Part shown: piece by piece, positions 35,297 through 44,089 of the stretch
How the letters are laid out: every line of letters begins with the position of its first letter
How positions within the stretch are numbered: position 1 is the stretch's first letter
From: Enterococcus florum
GTDB lineage: Bacteria > Bacillota > Bacilli > Lactobacillales > Enterococcaceae
Reading direction: 5' to 3'
Assembly (NCBI RefSeq): GCF_004309355.1
Contig: NZ_BJCC01000004.1
Location: 29,840-93,839 of the forward strand
DNA: 64,000 nucleotides
Notes under the pieces: generated by a model
Database searches by the model: none
What the model saw: only the letters and a program-made list of their open reading frames with translations
Told to the model about the DNA's origin: nothing
Made by a program: the position numbers and the translations under genes

Positions 35297-35923
35297 CTAT
35301 TCTTTAATGATTTGGAGCATTTTTGAGATTTCTTCTGCGGACATGACACGCTTCGATTTTTCGATCTTTAAATTTTTCCCCGTCATGATGTAAGCTGGCA
35401 GCAGCCGAATCTCTTTGAAGTAGTTTTCTTGGTGGCGCAGTTTATAGGTGGAAGTGGCAGGTAAGGCATTTTTATTTGTTTCTTGCTTACTGATACGGTT
35501 TACCGCTTTTCTTGCAACATCCCCCATCAGCATCCACACTTTCGCATCTGGAAACAGTGACAGCTCTCTTTGAAGCAGAGGTAAATAGTGGTCAATATCC
35601 GCTGGCTGAATCTTTCCCGATACACTCGGTGTCTTGACGACATTGGTAATGTAGATTCCCGCATTTAGTAATTCCTCTACTCGTTTGATTGGAAAGCCGG
35701 CTTCTTCGAATAATTGGACCGTTGTTTCCATATAATAAGAAAGCTCCTGATCACTGTAGAAGTCATCCTCGGGCGTAGGTGCGGCGATTTCGTTCAGCAT
35801 GATTGCCTTGATCGATTGTGTGTTTAGTTGGTGTGCTGGGAGATACTCAAGTAGTTCATTACATTCTTCTGAGTAGTTCTCTTGAATATAAGTGGCCAAT
35901 TCATCACGAACAGTGATTTTCAT
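35297..35923 (-). CDS. Uracil-DNA glycosylase superfamily protein
   Basis: A 208-residue protein that looks like a divergent member of the UDG fold. IKAIMLNEIAAPTPEDDFYSD resembles motif 1 (normally a G-E-A-P type loop), and GIYITNVVKTPSVSG resembles the following active-site strand. AKVWMLMGDVARKAVNRI fits the later strand that normally carries the Gly-x-x-A motif. It overlaps the WYL regulator gene by 20 bases, so the two form one transcript. Activity on uracil in DNA is not assured; the family is broad and includes members of unknown function. Confidence 0.65.
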   Translation of the reverse strand: MKITVRDELATYIQENYSEECNELLEYLPAHQLNTQSIKAIMLNEIAAPTPEDDFYSDQELSYYMETTVQLFEEAGFPIKRVEELLNAGIYITNVVKTPSVSGKIQPADIDHYLPLLQRELSLFPDAKVWMLMGDVARKAVNRISKQETNKNALPATSTYKLRHQENYFKEIRLLPAYIMTGKNLKIEKSKRVMSAEEISKMLQIIKE

Positions 35924-36836
35924 TTTGCTTCCTCCTCAATTGGTGATATGCGGCTTGATGCTGTTTTGCGACTTGTTTCTTTAAAGATACCGGTGAGATA
36001 TCGATAACTGCTGTACCTAATGAAAGTAAAAACGATACTATCCACTCTCCTTCGATTAACTCTACGTCGACCAATACTTTTTCTTGATTGAAAGTGACTA
36101 CTTCTGATCCAAAGATGTCCAATAAACGCGAAGTAATCCTGCGATCGGCAACCAATTTCAATCGGACGAATTCAAAACGTTCCGTCTGATAATCATAGGG
36201 GGGAAAAGCAGATTCTCTTTCAAAGCAATCATTCAGCACCTTGATCTTTAGTAAACGAGAGCAGCGAAATAGACGGTACGCTTTCCTCAGGTGACAATAG
36301 CCATAAAGATACCAGCTGTGGTCTTTAAACAATAGCTTCAACGGATCAACTTTGCGAATAGAATCTTGTCCTTTTTCATTTACATAGCAAATCTCTATCG
36401 ATTGAAGTTGTTGGATCGCTTGTCTGAGTTCTTGAAATTTCGCGGCCTCTGTCGAAGTGTCCGCCCCCCAGCGTGAAAAATCGACATCGATCGAAGGATC
36501 ACGCTCATTTTTGAATAAACTTTTCAGTTTGTTCAATAAAGGATCGGTATTCAAAAAACCAGCGGCTTCCAAACTGGATAGCCCATCTAGAAGCTCGGAT
36601 TGCTCTTCGTTTGTCATGTATAAACGATCCAGCATGAAACTGTCCAATAAACCGACTCCTCCGTTTCGTCCGGTCTCCGTATAGATCGGCAGTCCCATTT
36701 GCGACAGACGATCAATGTCTCGGTAAATTGTCCGCACAGAGACCTCAAACTCCTTTGCCAGCATCGAGGCAGAGGTTTGCGGATGCTGCATCAGGTAAAA
36801 CAATAATTGAAATAGTCGATTTGTTGTCATCATCAT
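35904..36836 (-). CDS. WYL-domain transcriptional regulator
   Basis: About 310 residues with an N-terminal DeoR/YafY-type HTH (FEVSVRTIYRDIDRLSQMGLPIYTETGRNGG) and a C-terminal WYL-type ligand domain with SWYLYGYCHLRKAYRLFRCSRL. The start is one of several ATGs at 36830-36836 (a GTG at 36839 is possible). WYL proteins often sense nucleic-acid or nucleotide ligands, and pairing with a UDG-like gene suggests a DNA-damage or nucleotide theme; this is inference. A perfect palindrome 23 bases before the start may be its own operator. Confidence 0.85.
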   Translation of the reverse strand: MMMTTNRLFQLLFYLMQHPQTSASMLAKEFEVSVRTIYRDIDRLSQMGLPIYTETGRNGGVGLLDSFMLDRLYMTNEEQSELLDGLSSLEAAGFLNTDPLLNKLKSLFKNERDPSIDVDFSRWGADTSTEAAKFQELRQAIQQLQSIEICYVNEKGQDSIRKVDPLKLLFKDHSWYLYGYCHLRKAYRLFRCSRLLKIKVLNDCFERESAFPPYDYQTERFEFVRLKLVADRRITSRLLDIFGSEVVTFNQEKVLVDVELIEGEWIVSFLLSLGTAVIDISPVSLKKQVAKQHQAAYHQLRRKQNENHCS

Positions 36837-36858
36837 CACCTACTTCAGTATAACAAAT

Positions 36859-36885
36859 AAACACTGACAGGGTTTGTCAGTGTTT
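36859..36885. promoter_or_regulatory. Perfect palindrome between tspO and the WYL gene
   Basis: AAACACTGACA (36859-36869) and TGTCAGTGTTT (36875-36885) pair perfectly over 11 bases. It lies just after the tspO stop and 23 bases before the WYL start with a TATACT (minus strand, about 36847-36852) between them. It could be the tspO terminator, a WYL operator, or both. Confidence 0.7.
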
Positions 36886-36889
36886 ACGA

Positions 36890-37363
36890 TTAATTTAGAA
36901 ATAGAATACTGTAGCTTAATACGGAAGCAAAGGTGACCCATAAGAAGTAAGGACCCATCAGCCACATGGCAAGCGGCTTGTGTCGCAGATAGTAAAGCTG
37001 CTGGATCACTAATAAGATCCACAAAGCAGTGATGTCGACGACTGCCAATAAATTATTTTGCAATCCGAAAAAGATTGGAGACCATAAGAAGTTCAAAATG
37101 AACTGAACAATGAACAATGGAATCATCACTTTTTTTTGCGTCTCGCTAGGATGGATCAAAATAAGGTAAAAGGTCACACCCATCAAAATGTAAAGAACGA
37201 TCCATACTGGACCAAACAACCATCCTGGAGGCGCAAATGAAGGCAGTGTCAACTCCTGATAATAAGCACGTGCATTTGTTGCAGATATCCCTGAGAGCAT
37301 TCCCAAAAGGGTAACACCAATGGTGCTTGCCCAAAATCGAACATCTTTGACTATTTTCATCAT
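36890..37363 (-). CDS. TspO/MBR-family membrane protein
   Basis: A 157-residue protein with five hydrophobic segments and the TspO hallmarks LPSFAPPGWLFGPVWIVLYILMG and WSPIFFGLQN, WVTFASVLSY. The family binds porphyrins and other aromatic ligands in membranes. The start at 37363 is chosen because GGAAGGAGGG lies seven or eight bases before it; an in-frame ATG at 37390 precedes that site. It is transcribed alone towards the WYL gene. Confidence 0.92.
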   Translation of the reverse strand: MMKIVKDVRFWASTIGVTLLGMLSGISATNARAYYQELTLPSFAPPGWLFGPVWIVLYILMGVTFYLILIHPSETQKKVMIPLFIVQFILNFLWSPIFFGLQNNLLAVVDITALWILLVIQQLYYLRHKPLAMWLMGPYFLWVTFASVLSYSILFLN

Positions 37364-37493
37364 ACGTCTTCCCTCCTTCCTTAAATCCACTCTACCACGA
37401 ATTATTTTATCAGGCGATAAATCAGCTTACAGTGCCGTTTTAAGGGGAAAAAATAAATTTCTAAATGATTTTTTTATTTAAAATGAGCTTCTA

Positions 37494-37533
37494 AAATCAA
37501 AAACACATCACACTCCTTTTCGAGCGTGATGTG
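37494..37533 (-). terminator. Terminator of the hydantoinase operon
   Basis: CACATCACACTC (37504-37515) pairs with GAGCGTGATGTG (37522-37533), one mismatch. On the minus strand it is followed by TTTTTGATTTT, ending the operon that stops at 37549. Confidence 0.85.
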
Positions 37534-37548
37534 AGAAATGGTAGTATT

Positions 37549-39090
37549 TTATAGCTTCAGCTTCCCTGCCACCTTAGCCTTAACATTGACTGCTTGTTTT
37601 GACAGATAAGCTAATGGAATGACTTCGATTGATATAGGAACTAGATGCTCAGCGATGGCACCGGATTTTATTGCTTCCTTTTCTGCAGTTTGCAGAGCTT
37701 TGGCTACCACCGCTTCTTGGGTGGTCCCTTCCAACGAATAAATTGAGTTTATTTCACCTGAAACTTCACCTAATGCTGCGCCTATCGCATTTGCAGCATC
37801 GTAATTTTCAGGAATAACGACTTCGGAAACGCCAGCCATTTCTTGGGGTAAAATAATACTCCCTCCGCCGACCAGAACAACAGGTACCTCTCCACTGTCG
37901 GTCTTCATTTGATCAATCGCCTCTTCGATCAGTTCCTTGATTTCCGCTTTCACCTCAGCAACCAACTGAGTATCAAGCTGAGGTGATTTTGCACCAGTTA
38001 CCTCATGCTGCGAACAATTCGCAATGGCGATATCCGTGGCACAGAGGGTTTGCCCTCCAAAAGCCAAGCTTTCTTCCAAAATACGGTAGCCTAAGCTTTC
38101 AGGACCGACCTTAATTGCTTCACCTTGATGGACGATCGTTCCTCCTCCAAGACCGATAGAAAGAACATCGGGCATTCTAAAATTGGTCCGAATCCCGCCA
38201 ATAACGGTTGCCAGAGAAGACTCACGAGGAAACCCGTTTTTCAGCACCCCGATATCTGTCGTCGTACCGCCAACATCAACGACTAACGCATTTTTTAACC
38301 CGCTTAAATGAGCCGCTCCCCGAATGGAATTGGTAGGACCACAGCCGATAGTCAAGACAGGGTAACTCAAGGCTTTCGATAAATTCATCAGTGTGCCGTC
38401 ATTTTGACAAATATAAACATCAGCAGTGATGGAATTCTTCGTTAATGCTTGCTGCAGACCATGGATCATTTCTACAATCGTTTTGGTTAATGCAGCGTTT
38501 AAAATGCTTGCATTTTCCCGTTCAAGTAAACCAACGGAGCCGATCTCACTGGACAATGTTACTGGAACATCAAGTTCTTGGGTAACGATTTCTCCTGCTT
38601 TTCTCTCTTGATCATTATTAACAGGAGAAAACACACCAACGACTGCGACAGCTTCTACTTTGCCTTTCATCTTTTGGCAAGCTAGACGAATTTCAGACTC
38701 GCTGATTTCTGCAATTTTGTCCCCATTGTATTCATAACCTCCTGCAACAACGAATGAAGAGCAATCCATTTTTTCTGCCAAATCCTTCGGCCAGCCTATC
38801 ATGGGTTCTACCGAGGTAGTGGCAGGTTTAGCCAGGCGGATGATCCCGACTTTGCTAAGTTCTTTGCGCTGAACGATCGCGTTCGTACAATGAGTCGTTC
38901 CCAACATGACGACATTGATTTTTTCTGCTGAAATTTTTGTTTCCTGCAGCACCTTTTGGATCGCCAAATGGATTCCCTGACTGACGTCTTCCATGGTGGG
39001 ACTCTTCACTTTACCGACACAGTGTAGGTGTTCATCTAAAATGGCGCAGTCTGTATTTGTTCCGCCCACATCAATTCCTAATCTATACAT
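37549..39090 (-). CDS. Hydantoinase/oxoprolinase subunit A-like ATPase
   Basis: A 513-residue protein of the HyuA/OplA family with an actin-like ATPase fold. It opens with YRLGIDVGGTNTDCAILD, has LGTTHCTNAIVQR, and a second phosphate loop LVVDVGGTTTDIGVL. The family opens cyclic amides such as hydantoins or 5-oxoproline using ATP. No HyuB-type second subunit follows; instead it is paired with a DUF917 protein whose gene it overlaps by eight bases. The length is shorter than full HyuA and matches the DUF917-linked subgroup. The substrate is unknown. Confidence 0.85.
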   Translation of the reverse strand: MYRLGIDVGGTNTDCAILDEHLHCVGKVKSPTMEDVSQGIHLAIQKVLQETKISAEKINVVMLGTTHCTNAIVQRKELSKVGIIRLAKPATTSVEPMIGWPKDLAEKMDCSSFVVAGGYEYNGDKIAEISESEIRLACQKMKGKVEAVAVVGVFSPVNNDQERKAGEIVTQELDVPVTLSSEIGSVGLLERENASILNAALTKTIVEMIHGLQQALTKNSITADVYICQNDGTLMNLSKALSYPVLTIGCGPTNSIRGAAHLSGLKNALVVDVGGTTTDIGVLKNGFPRESSLATVIGGIRTNFRMPDVLSIGLGGGTIVHQGEAIKVGPESLGYRILEESLAFGGQTLCATDIAIANCSQHEVTGAKSPQLDTQLVAEVKAEIKELIEEAIDQMKTDSGEVPVVLVGGGSIILPQEMAGVSEVVIPENYDAANAIGAALGEVSGEINSIYSLEGTTQEAVVAKALQTAEKEAIKSGAIAEHLVPISIEVIPLAYLSKQAVNVKAKVAGKLKL

Positions 39091-40174
39091 TTCCCTTTTC
39101 CCCCATCAAGTTCTCCACTGGTGTATATGAAATGTCATATCCGAAATATTTTGGCCCAGCGACTTCGATCCCGCGATCCGTTCGCCATTTAGGATCACAA
39201 GGCAGCGCGATCATATGAATCCGTGCACCATAACGCAACGTCTCTGTCGTGATTGGACGGCCCGTTTCATGATCCAGTGCACAAATCAAGTCGGGTGTCA
39301 TAGCGATCACTTCACCATTTTTTCTTGCCAGCAAAAGTTCATTTTGGAAAAACACCTCAAGCTGGTCACCTTTGTTTTGATTAATCCCGCTCAGCGTCGT
39401 TCTTCCCCGGGTAAAGCCTCCCTCGACATTTCTCTCGATATGATTGATTTTGCCTTCGAACAGGGAATAACCCTGCAGCATTTCCAACAAGTTTTGGACA
39501 GGAGACGTCACATCCGCCAGGCGTGTCAATGTCTCGCCAATTTGCTTCGCTAGGCTGAGTGTGTTGCGAATCCCACATTCCTTCACAATCTTTCCTGGAA
39601 AAATATTGTCAACCATGTTGGCATTTCCACCCATCACATCGGTTATAGCTCGAGCGATTTTTTCCGACCATTCGCCATCTTTGGGGTAATAAACGATCCG
39701 GTTCCCTTGGCTGTCTGCCATTGCGACAACATTTGGTTGATACCCCTTCAAAAAGAAGGTGACCATTTGGGACTCAGGAAACGCCCGGCCCATAGCGTCT
39801 GCGTCCACGATCGGCAATCCCATTTTTGCTGCACAAGCGATCGGCAGTAACGAATTGCCACCGCCAATTTCGATCGGCATGATTGCTTGTGTCGGTCGAT
39901 CAAAAAAATCTTTCAGCGCTTCGACTGGTGCAAATACTTCTTCTTCTGAAGCAATTTTTTCGTTAGAAACAGACGGCGCACCGATCGATCCTACGGGCAT
40001 AACCAAGGCTTCATCATCTAACTCTTCCACCTGCAGCACTTTAACGGGGCCGTATTTTTGAAGTGCCTGTAAGGCCATCAATTTGCCGACAAACGGATCG
40101 CCTCCTCCGCCTGTACCTAATAAAGTAGCCCCAATGGCAATATTGTCTAAATCATCAACTGTGATCCATTCCAT
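39083..40174 (-). CDS. DUF917 family protein
   Basis: A 363-residue cytoplasmic protein of the DUF917 family. Hallmarks are LLGTGGGGDPFVGKLMA, MPVGSIGAPSVSNEK, MPIEIGGGNSLLPI and VDADAMGRAFPESQM. Family members are encoded next to hydantoinase-A-like proteins, as here, with an overlap of eight bases to the next gene and four bases after the permease gene. It is probably a partner subunit or a second step for the same cyclic compound. No catalytic residues can be named with confidence. Confidence 0.88.
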   Translation of the reverse strand: MEWITVDDLDNIAIGATLLGTGGGGDPFVGKLMALQALQKYGPVKVLQVEELDDEALVMPVGSIGAPSVSNEKIASEEEVFAPVEALKDFFDRPTQAIMPIEIGGGNSLLPIACAAKMGLPIVDADAMGRAFPESQMVTFFLKGYQPNVVAMADSQGNRIVYYPKDGEWSEKIARAITDVMGGNANMVDNIFPGKIVKECGIRNTLSLAKQIGETLTRLADVTSPVQNLLEMLQGYSLFEGKINHIERNVEGGFTRGRTTLSGINQNKGDQLEVFFQNELLLARKNGEVIAMTPDLICALDHETGRPITTETLRYGARIHMIALPCDPKWRTDRGIEVAGPKYFGYDISYTPVENLMGEKGNV

Positions 40175-40178
40175 GTTG

Positions 40179-41471
40179 TTACGACCGTCCTTTTGTCAGT
40201 TTATTCAATATAAAGTAGCAAATCCCCGCAGCAATGATCCCATCTAAAGCTGAAACATTCGTGAGGCTGAAAATGCCAAATCCTGCTGGAGGAGCACTCG
40301 TCATAAAGGCGATCACACTGCCGATGATCCAAGAAACAATAGCGACAGGATAATAATCCTTTAATTTGTTTTCGTAAGAGAAATCGTATTTTTCTTTGTA
40401 GAAAAAATAGTCAATCAAATAGATCCCAGCAATTGGCGAAACCAATACCGTAATAATAGAAAGAAATGTTTCAAATTTTCCATAAATCCCTAACATTGCC
40501 ATTAAAATTCCGATCGAACCGCTGATAAAAGTGATGATCTTTGGGTTTGCTCGCCGGAAAACGATGGAAAAATCTAGAGAAGCAGAATACAAATTATTCG
40601 TGTTCGTTGTCCATTGTGCCAAAGTAAGTACCAAGATCGAAGGAATTCCCAACCCCAATGCAAAGAAAACAGCAGTCAGATCAGCGGTATTCATCACTTT
40701 GACTAAGATCAAAGAAATAATAATCATAAAGCTGTTGCCCACGGTGAAGCCAACAAAACCGGCGATCATTGCTTGTTTAGGATTCTGAGCCCATCTTGCC
40801 ACGTCTGGCGCCATTACAACTCCCACCATATACACACCAATCACTAAAGAAACAGCAAGGCCAAAAGAAATTGGTGTTCCCTGCGGTGCGGTTGTCAATC
40901 CGGAGGTCCCTTGGTTGTTCACTGACATGATCGTAGCGACAATAATCAAAATTGCCAACAGGGGAACAGAATACGTACATAGTTTTTCAATGGCTTGATA
41001 GCCCCAGAAGGCAGAGAGCATCATCAATCCCCCACCAATGAATGAGAGCAGCCATAAAGGCAAGGAGGTGCCGGTCAACTGATCGATTGCACCACGAATA
41101 TTTTCTGCGAAGAAACCAATTTGTACACCGAACCAGCCTAAAGAGGAAATTCCCATGATCACACCCATCAAAGCTGCCCCATTTTTCCCGAAGGCCACAC
41201 GGGAAATCATTCCCGTTGATAATCCCGCTTTGGCACCAATGTAAGCTGTACCAACAGCCAATATCCCTAGCACTACTGAACCAATCATGATTGCGGCTAC
41301 GGCTGTCCAAAACGCCATTCCTTGTGAAAGAGCCACGCCCATAAACATTCCTGAAAGATCGATCCCAATGGCGATCCAGACCATGCTGATCGAGAGCCAA
41401 CGCTTCCGCTTGTTTTCCGGCACTCGTTCCCGTTCGTAATTTCCCGTGTTTGTTTCTGCTACTTCCTCCAT
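40179..41471 (-). CDS. NCS1/CodB-type nucleobase or hydantoin permease
   Basis: A 430-residue membrane transporter with about 12 hydrophobic segments. It resembles cytosine/purine/hydantoin permeases: WISMVWIAIGIDLSGMFMG near the start, ISSLGWFGVQIGFFAENIRG, and APDVARWAQNPKQA. GAGGGAAACGG precedes the ATG. It is the first gene of the operon and is separated from the upstream pucR-like gene by a terminator. The cargo is probably a nucleobase-like or cyclic-amide compound that the next two enzymes act on. Confidence 0.9.
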   Translation of the reverse strand: MEEVAETNTGNYERERVPENKRKRWLSISMVWIAIGIDLSGMFMGVALSQGMAFWTAVAAIMIGSVVLGILAVGTAYIGAKAGLSTGMISRVAFGKNGAALMGVIMGISSLGWFGVQIGFFAENIRGAIDQLTGTSLPLWLLSFIGGGLMMLSAFWGYQAIEKLCTYSVPLLAILIIVATIMSVNNQGTSGLTTAPQGTPISFGLAVSLVIGVYMVGVVMAPDVARWAQNPKQAMIAGFVGFTVGNSFMIIISLILVKVMNTADLTAVFFALGLGIPSILVLTLAQWTTNTNNLYSASLDFSIVFRRANPKIITFISGSIGILMAMLGIYGKFETFLSIITVLVSPIAGIYLIDYFFYKEKYDFSYENKLKDYYPVAIVSWIIGSVIAFMTSAPPAGFGIFSLTNVSALDGIIAAGICYFILNKLTKGRS

Positions 41472-41561
41472 CCGTTTCCCTCATTTCTGAATTTTCTGAT
41501 AAATAAATATTTTTAACAGTATAGCGAAGAGCGGGGAAACTGACTATGTTTGTGTGATCAA

Positions 41562-41598
41562 AAACTAAATAAGCCTTTGTCTATTTTGACAAAGGCCT
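41562..41598 (-). terminator. Terminator after the PucR-like gene
   Basis: GCCTTTGTC (41573-41581) pairs with GACAAAGGC (41589-41597). On the minus strand a T-rich stretch follows. It separates the regulator from the permease operon. Confidence 0.8.
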
Positions 41599-41605
41599 TA
41601 CCATA

Positions 41606-43093
41606 TCAATGATATTTCCGAAAATAAATTAGACTCTTCACCAATAAATAACGCGAAGAAGTGTGGACGAAAGACATTTTTAAAAGTTCTTGGGCTCTTT
41701 TGATCCGATATTTTATCGTATTATTATGCAGAAAAAGTGCTTTGGCCGTTCTGTTTATACTTTCGTCATGATCTAGAAAATAGGCCGCCAATGTGTGAAT
41801 CATCTCTTTTTCCAAATAGGAATCAAACTCTATTGGATTGAACTCACGAGAAACATCGGACAAGAGAGTCAAATCTTCTGGAATAAAGCGAGTTTTTCCT
41901 GGGAAAACTCGTGTTAAAGCTGGCAGATACTCCTCGATCAGCTGCATATTCTTTTGAACAAGTGATAACGAAGGAATCGACTTTGCCTCAAACAAGAACT
42001 CTGAAGGCTGCCTTATAAGTAGGGGTCTCTCCTCGGGTTCCCTGATTGTGTTTCCGATCAGCCATTCAAATTTGGCTTCTTGATAATACAGGCTGTTTGA
42101 GTGAACAGTCACCCATTCCTTTAATCGACTATCGCCTAAATGATTGCGGAAACAATAAAAATCAAAGGGCTGGGTCAGTTCGACTCCTGCTTTTTTAGCT
42201 AATAAAGCGGCTGTTGAAAAATCTCCTGTTTGACAGGCGAAAAAGAATTGTTGCCCTGTATTTAACAGCTGATCCTCCCCAAAAAATTTGATCATTTTTT
42301 CTGTCATTGTTTGCAGACTGGATAGTTGAGAGTCAGACAGCGGATCCTTGCGGAAAATAGCAAGCGTGTATTTTTGTGCCAGTGAAGGCAGATTCAATCG
42401 CGTTTTTGTATAAAAATAAACCATTTGCTGCATTTCGATGACAGCATTTTTTTGTGTGATTTGTGTCGATCGTTGGAACCAGGCTCTTAAATGAGCATCT
42501 AAGCTTCGCGGCCAAGACTTGGATAATAGGATCTCCTGTTCTTCATTTAGTAAAAAAAGACTGCATTTCAATTTATCCGATAAGATGCTTAACCCGGTTT
42601 CGATTTGGTGCTGCTGTTGCGGCAAATTGCGAATCGTTTCAATCAAAATATCCTGCTGGTTTTCGATCTGTGCTTCTTCCTCGTTTACGTAAGTCAGTAC
42701 TTCAGAGATAACTTCACTATAGCGCAGTTCCATCCGGCTTCTTGGCATCACGATCAAGATCATTTGCAGTTCATCCATGCGCTTGATTAGCTGAGGAGAG
42801 ACTTCTGGCATGATGATTCCGACATAGTACAAGATGATTCCCAATTGACTGTGCTGATGTAAGATCGAAACGATTTCCAGTTGTTTTTCCACATTGTCAG
42901 CAACTTGAGCAAAGGAGGTAATGACAAATTCATTGCCTGAGTATTCACCTTTGATAGGCATTTTACTGTAAGCATCCGGTTCAGAAACCTCTAATACGGA
43001 CACTGTCGTTACTAAACGATCCAGTTGATTCTTACCTGCCAAAACACTCGCCCCTTTCATAGAAGGGATTTTTAACAGATCATTTACATTCAT
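41606..43093 (-). CDS. PucR-family transcriptional regulator
   Basis: A 495-residue regulator. The N-terminal PucR domain spans about 1-125 (VNDLLKIPSMKGASVLAG, then VSVLEVSEPD and FVITSF). The middle is a sensory domain, and the C-terminal helix-turn-helix reads HDESINRTAKALFLHNNTIKYRIKRAQELL. PucR-type proteins control purine or ring-amide degradation genes, which agrees with the NCS1-DUF917-HyuA operon immediately downstream on the same strand. AAGGAG lies eight bases before the ATG. It likely activates that operon when the cyclic substrate is present. Confidence 0.9.
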   Translation of the reverse strand: MNVNDLLKIPSMKGASVLAGKNQLDRLVTTVSVLEVSEPDAYSKMPIKGEYSGNEFVITSFAQVADNVEKQLEIVSILHQHSQLGIILYYVGIIMPEVSPQLIKRMDELQMILIVMPRSRMELRYSEVISEVLTYVNEEEAQIENQQDILIETIRNLPQQQHQIETGLSILSDKLKCSLFLLNEEQEILLSKSWPRSLDAHLRAWFQRSTQITQKNAVIEMQQMVYFYTKTRLNLPSLAQKYTLAIFRKDPLSDSQLSSLQTMTEKMIKFFGEDQLLNTGQQFFFACQTGDFSTAALLAKKAGVELTQPFDFYCFRNHLGDSRLKEWVTVHSNSLYYQEAKFEWLIGNTIREPEERPLLIRQPSEFLFEAKSIPSLSLVQKNMQLIEEYLPALTRVFPGKTRFIPEDLTLLSDVSREFNPIEFDSYLEKEMIHTLAAYFLDHDESINRTAKALFLHNNTIKYRIKRAQELLKMSFVHTSSRYLLVKSLIYFRKYH

Positions 43094-43213
43094 TAGGAGG
43101 CTCCTTCCATCTACTCTCTTTAGTCAGTAGTATAAAAGAATTTTCCCGTGTTGAATAGCTTTTTTCCGCGCTTTTAGTTGTGAACGTCCGTATTCATCCA
43201 TTTTAATCACTTA

Positions 43214-43222
43214 TGTTATAAT
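43214..43222 (+). promoter_or_regulatory. Extended -10 promoter of the clpP paralogue
   Basis: TGTTATAAT (43214-43222) is a consensus extended -10. The -35 at the right distance is poor, as is normal for this class. It lies 31 bases before the ATG at 43254. Confidence 0.6.
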
Positions 43223-43253
43223 AGATAAATAATCAAAGAAAGATGGTGTTCTG

Positions 43254-43850
43254 ATGTTCTATTTAGACGAAAATGAAGAAAACGAAAATAAAACCAATGA
43301 GATCCCTGACGTGTATCGAAAAAAATTACTGGATCAACGTACGGTTTTGATCTATGGCGAGATTACCCAAGAATTAGCAAAAGATATTACTTCTCAGCTT
43401 TTGCTGCTTTCCGCATTAAATGATGATCCAATCACCATTTATGTGAACAGTCCTGGCGGTCATGTGGAATCTGGTGATACGATTCACGATGTCATCAAGT
43501 TTATCCGACCACAAGTCAACATGATCGGTACTGGCTGGGTGGCAAGTGCTGGAATCACGATCTTCTTGGCTGCTGAAAAAGAAAATCGCTACAGCCTGCC
43601 TAACACTCGCTACATGATCCATCAGCCGGCTGGCGGTGTCAGTGGACAAACGACTGAAATCCAAATCGAAGCAAAAGAAATCATTCGGACACGTGAACGG
43701 ATCAACCGGTTGATCGCAGAAGCCACTGGGCAATCGGTTGAAAAAGTGGAGCAAGATACGGACCGCAATTTCTGGATGTCTGTTGATGAAGCCAAAGACT
43801 ATGGCATCGTCGGCAAAATTATTTCGACTTCTGAGGAAATCGGTAAATAA
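43254..43850 (+). CDS. ClpP-family protease, ClpP1-like paralogue
   Basis: A 198-residue member of the ClpP serine protease family, which degrades proteins as a tetradecamer with Clp ATPases. Ser98 (GWVASAG) and His123 (MIHQPAGG) are in place. The third residue is Asn172 (DTDRNFWMS) where most ClpPs have Asp. Listeria ClpP1 also carries Asn at this position and is active only when paired with a normal ClpP2 (family knowledge). The N-terminus is unusual and acidic (DENEENENKTNEIPD). A normal clpP should exist elsewhere. It is monocistronic. Confidence 0.88.
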   Translation: MFYLDENEENENKTNEIPDVYRKKLLDQRTVLIYGEITQELAKDITSQLLLLSALNDDPITIYVNSPGGHVESGDTIHDVIKFIRPQVNMIGTGWVASAGITIFLAAEKENRYSLPNTRYMIHQPAGGVSGQTTEIQIEAKEIIRTRERINRLIAEATGQSVEKVEQDTDRNFWMSVDEAKDYGIVGKIISTSEEIGK

Positions 43851-43913
43851 TCTCTTGTTTCAACATGGAATTTCGTTTATTCTTGAGATATCGTAAAAAA
43901 TGAATAAGTATTT

Positions 43914-43988
43914 GCGGGGGGACGCATCGCGTTGAGAAGGTAAAACCTGACCCTTAGAACCTGTTGGTTAACACCGTCGGAGGGAAGC
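43914..43988 (+). ncRNA. TPP riboswitch (thi box)
   Basis: The conserved segments of the thiamine pyrophosphate aptamer appear in order: a G-rich start, GCGTTGAGA, ACCTGACCCTTAGAACCTG, GGTTAACACC and GGAGGGAAG. It is followed within 20 bases by an intrinsic terminator and then by thiD, so it should switch off thiD when TPP is abundant. Confidence 0.93.
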
Positions 43989-44006
43989 AATCGATCTAGT
44001 TGATTC

Positions 44007-44035
44007 GCGCCCTTAGTTTAAAGGGCGCTTTTTTT
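44007..44035 (+). terminator. Riboswitch expression-platform terminator
   Basis: GCGCCCTT (44007-44014) pairs with AAGGGCGC (44021-44028), followed by a long T-run. It lies between the TPP aptamer and thiD. Confidence 0.9.
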
Positions 44036-44089
44036 GATGATCTGCCTCCGATGTGCAAGACTAAATCAGAACAATTTGGAGGAAGCTAT

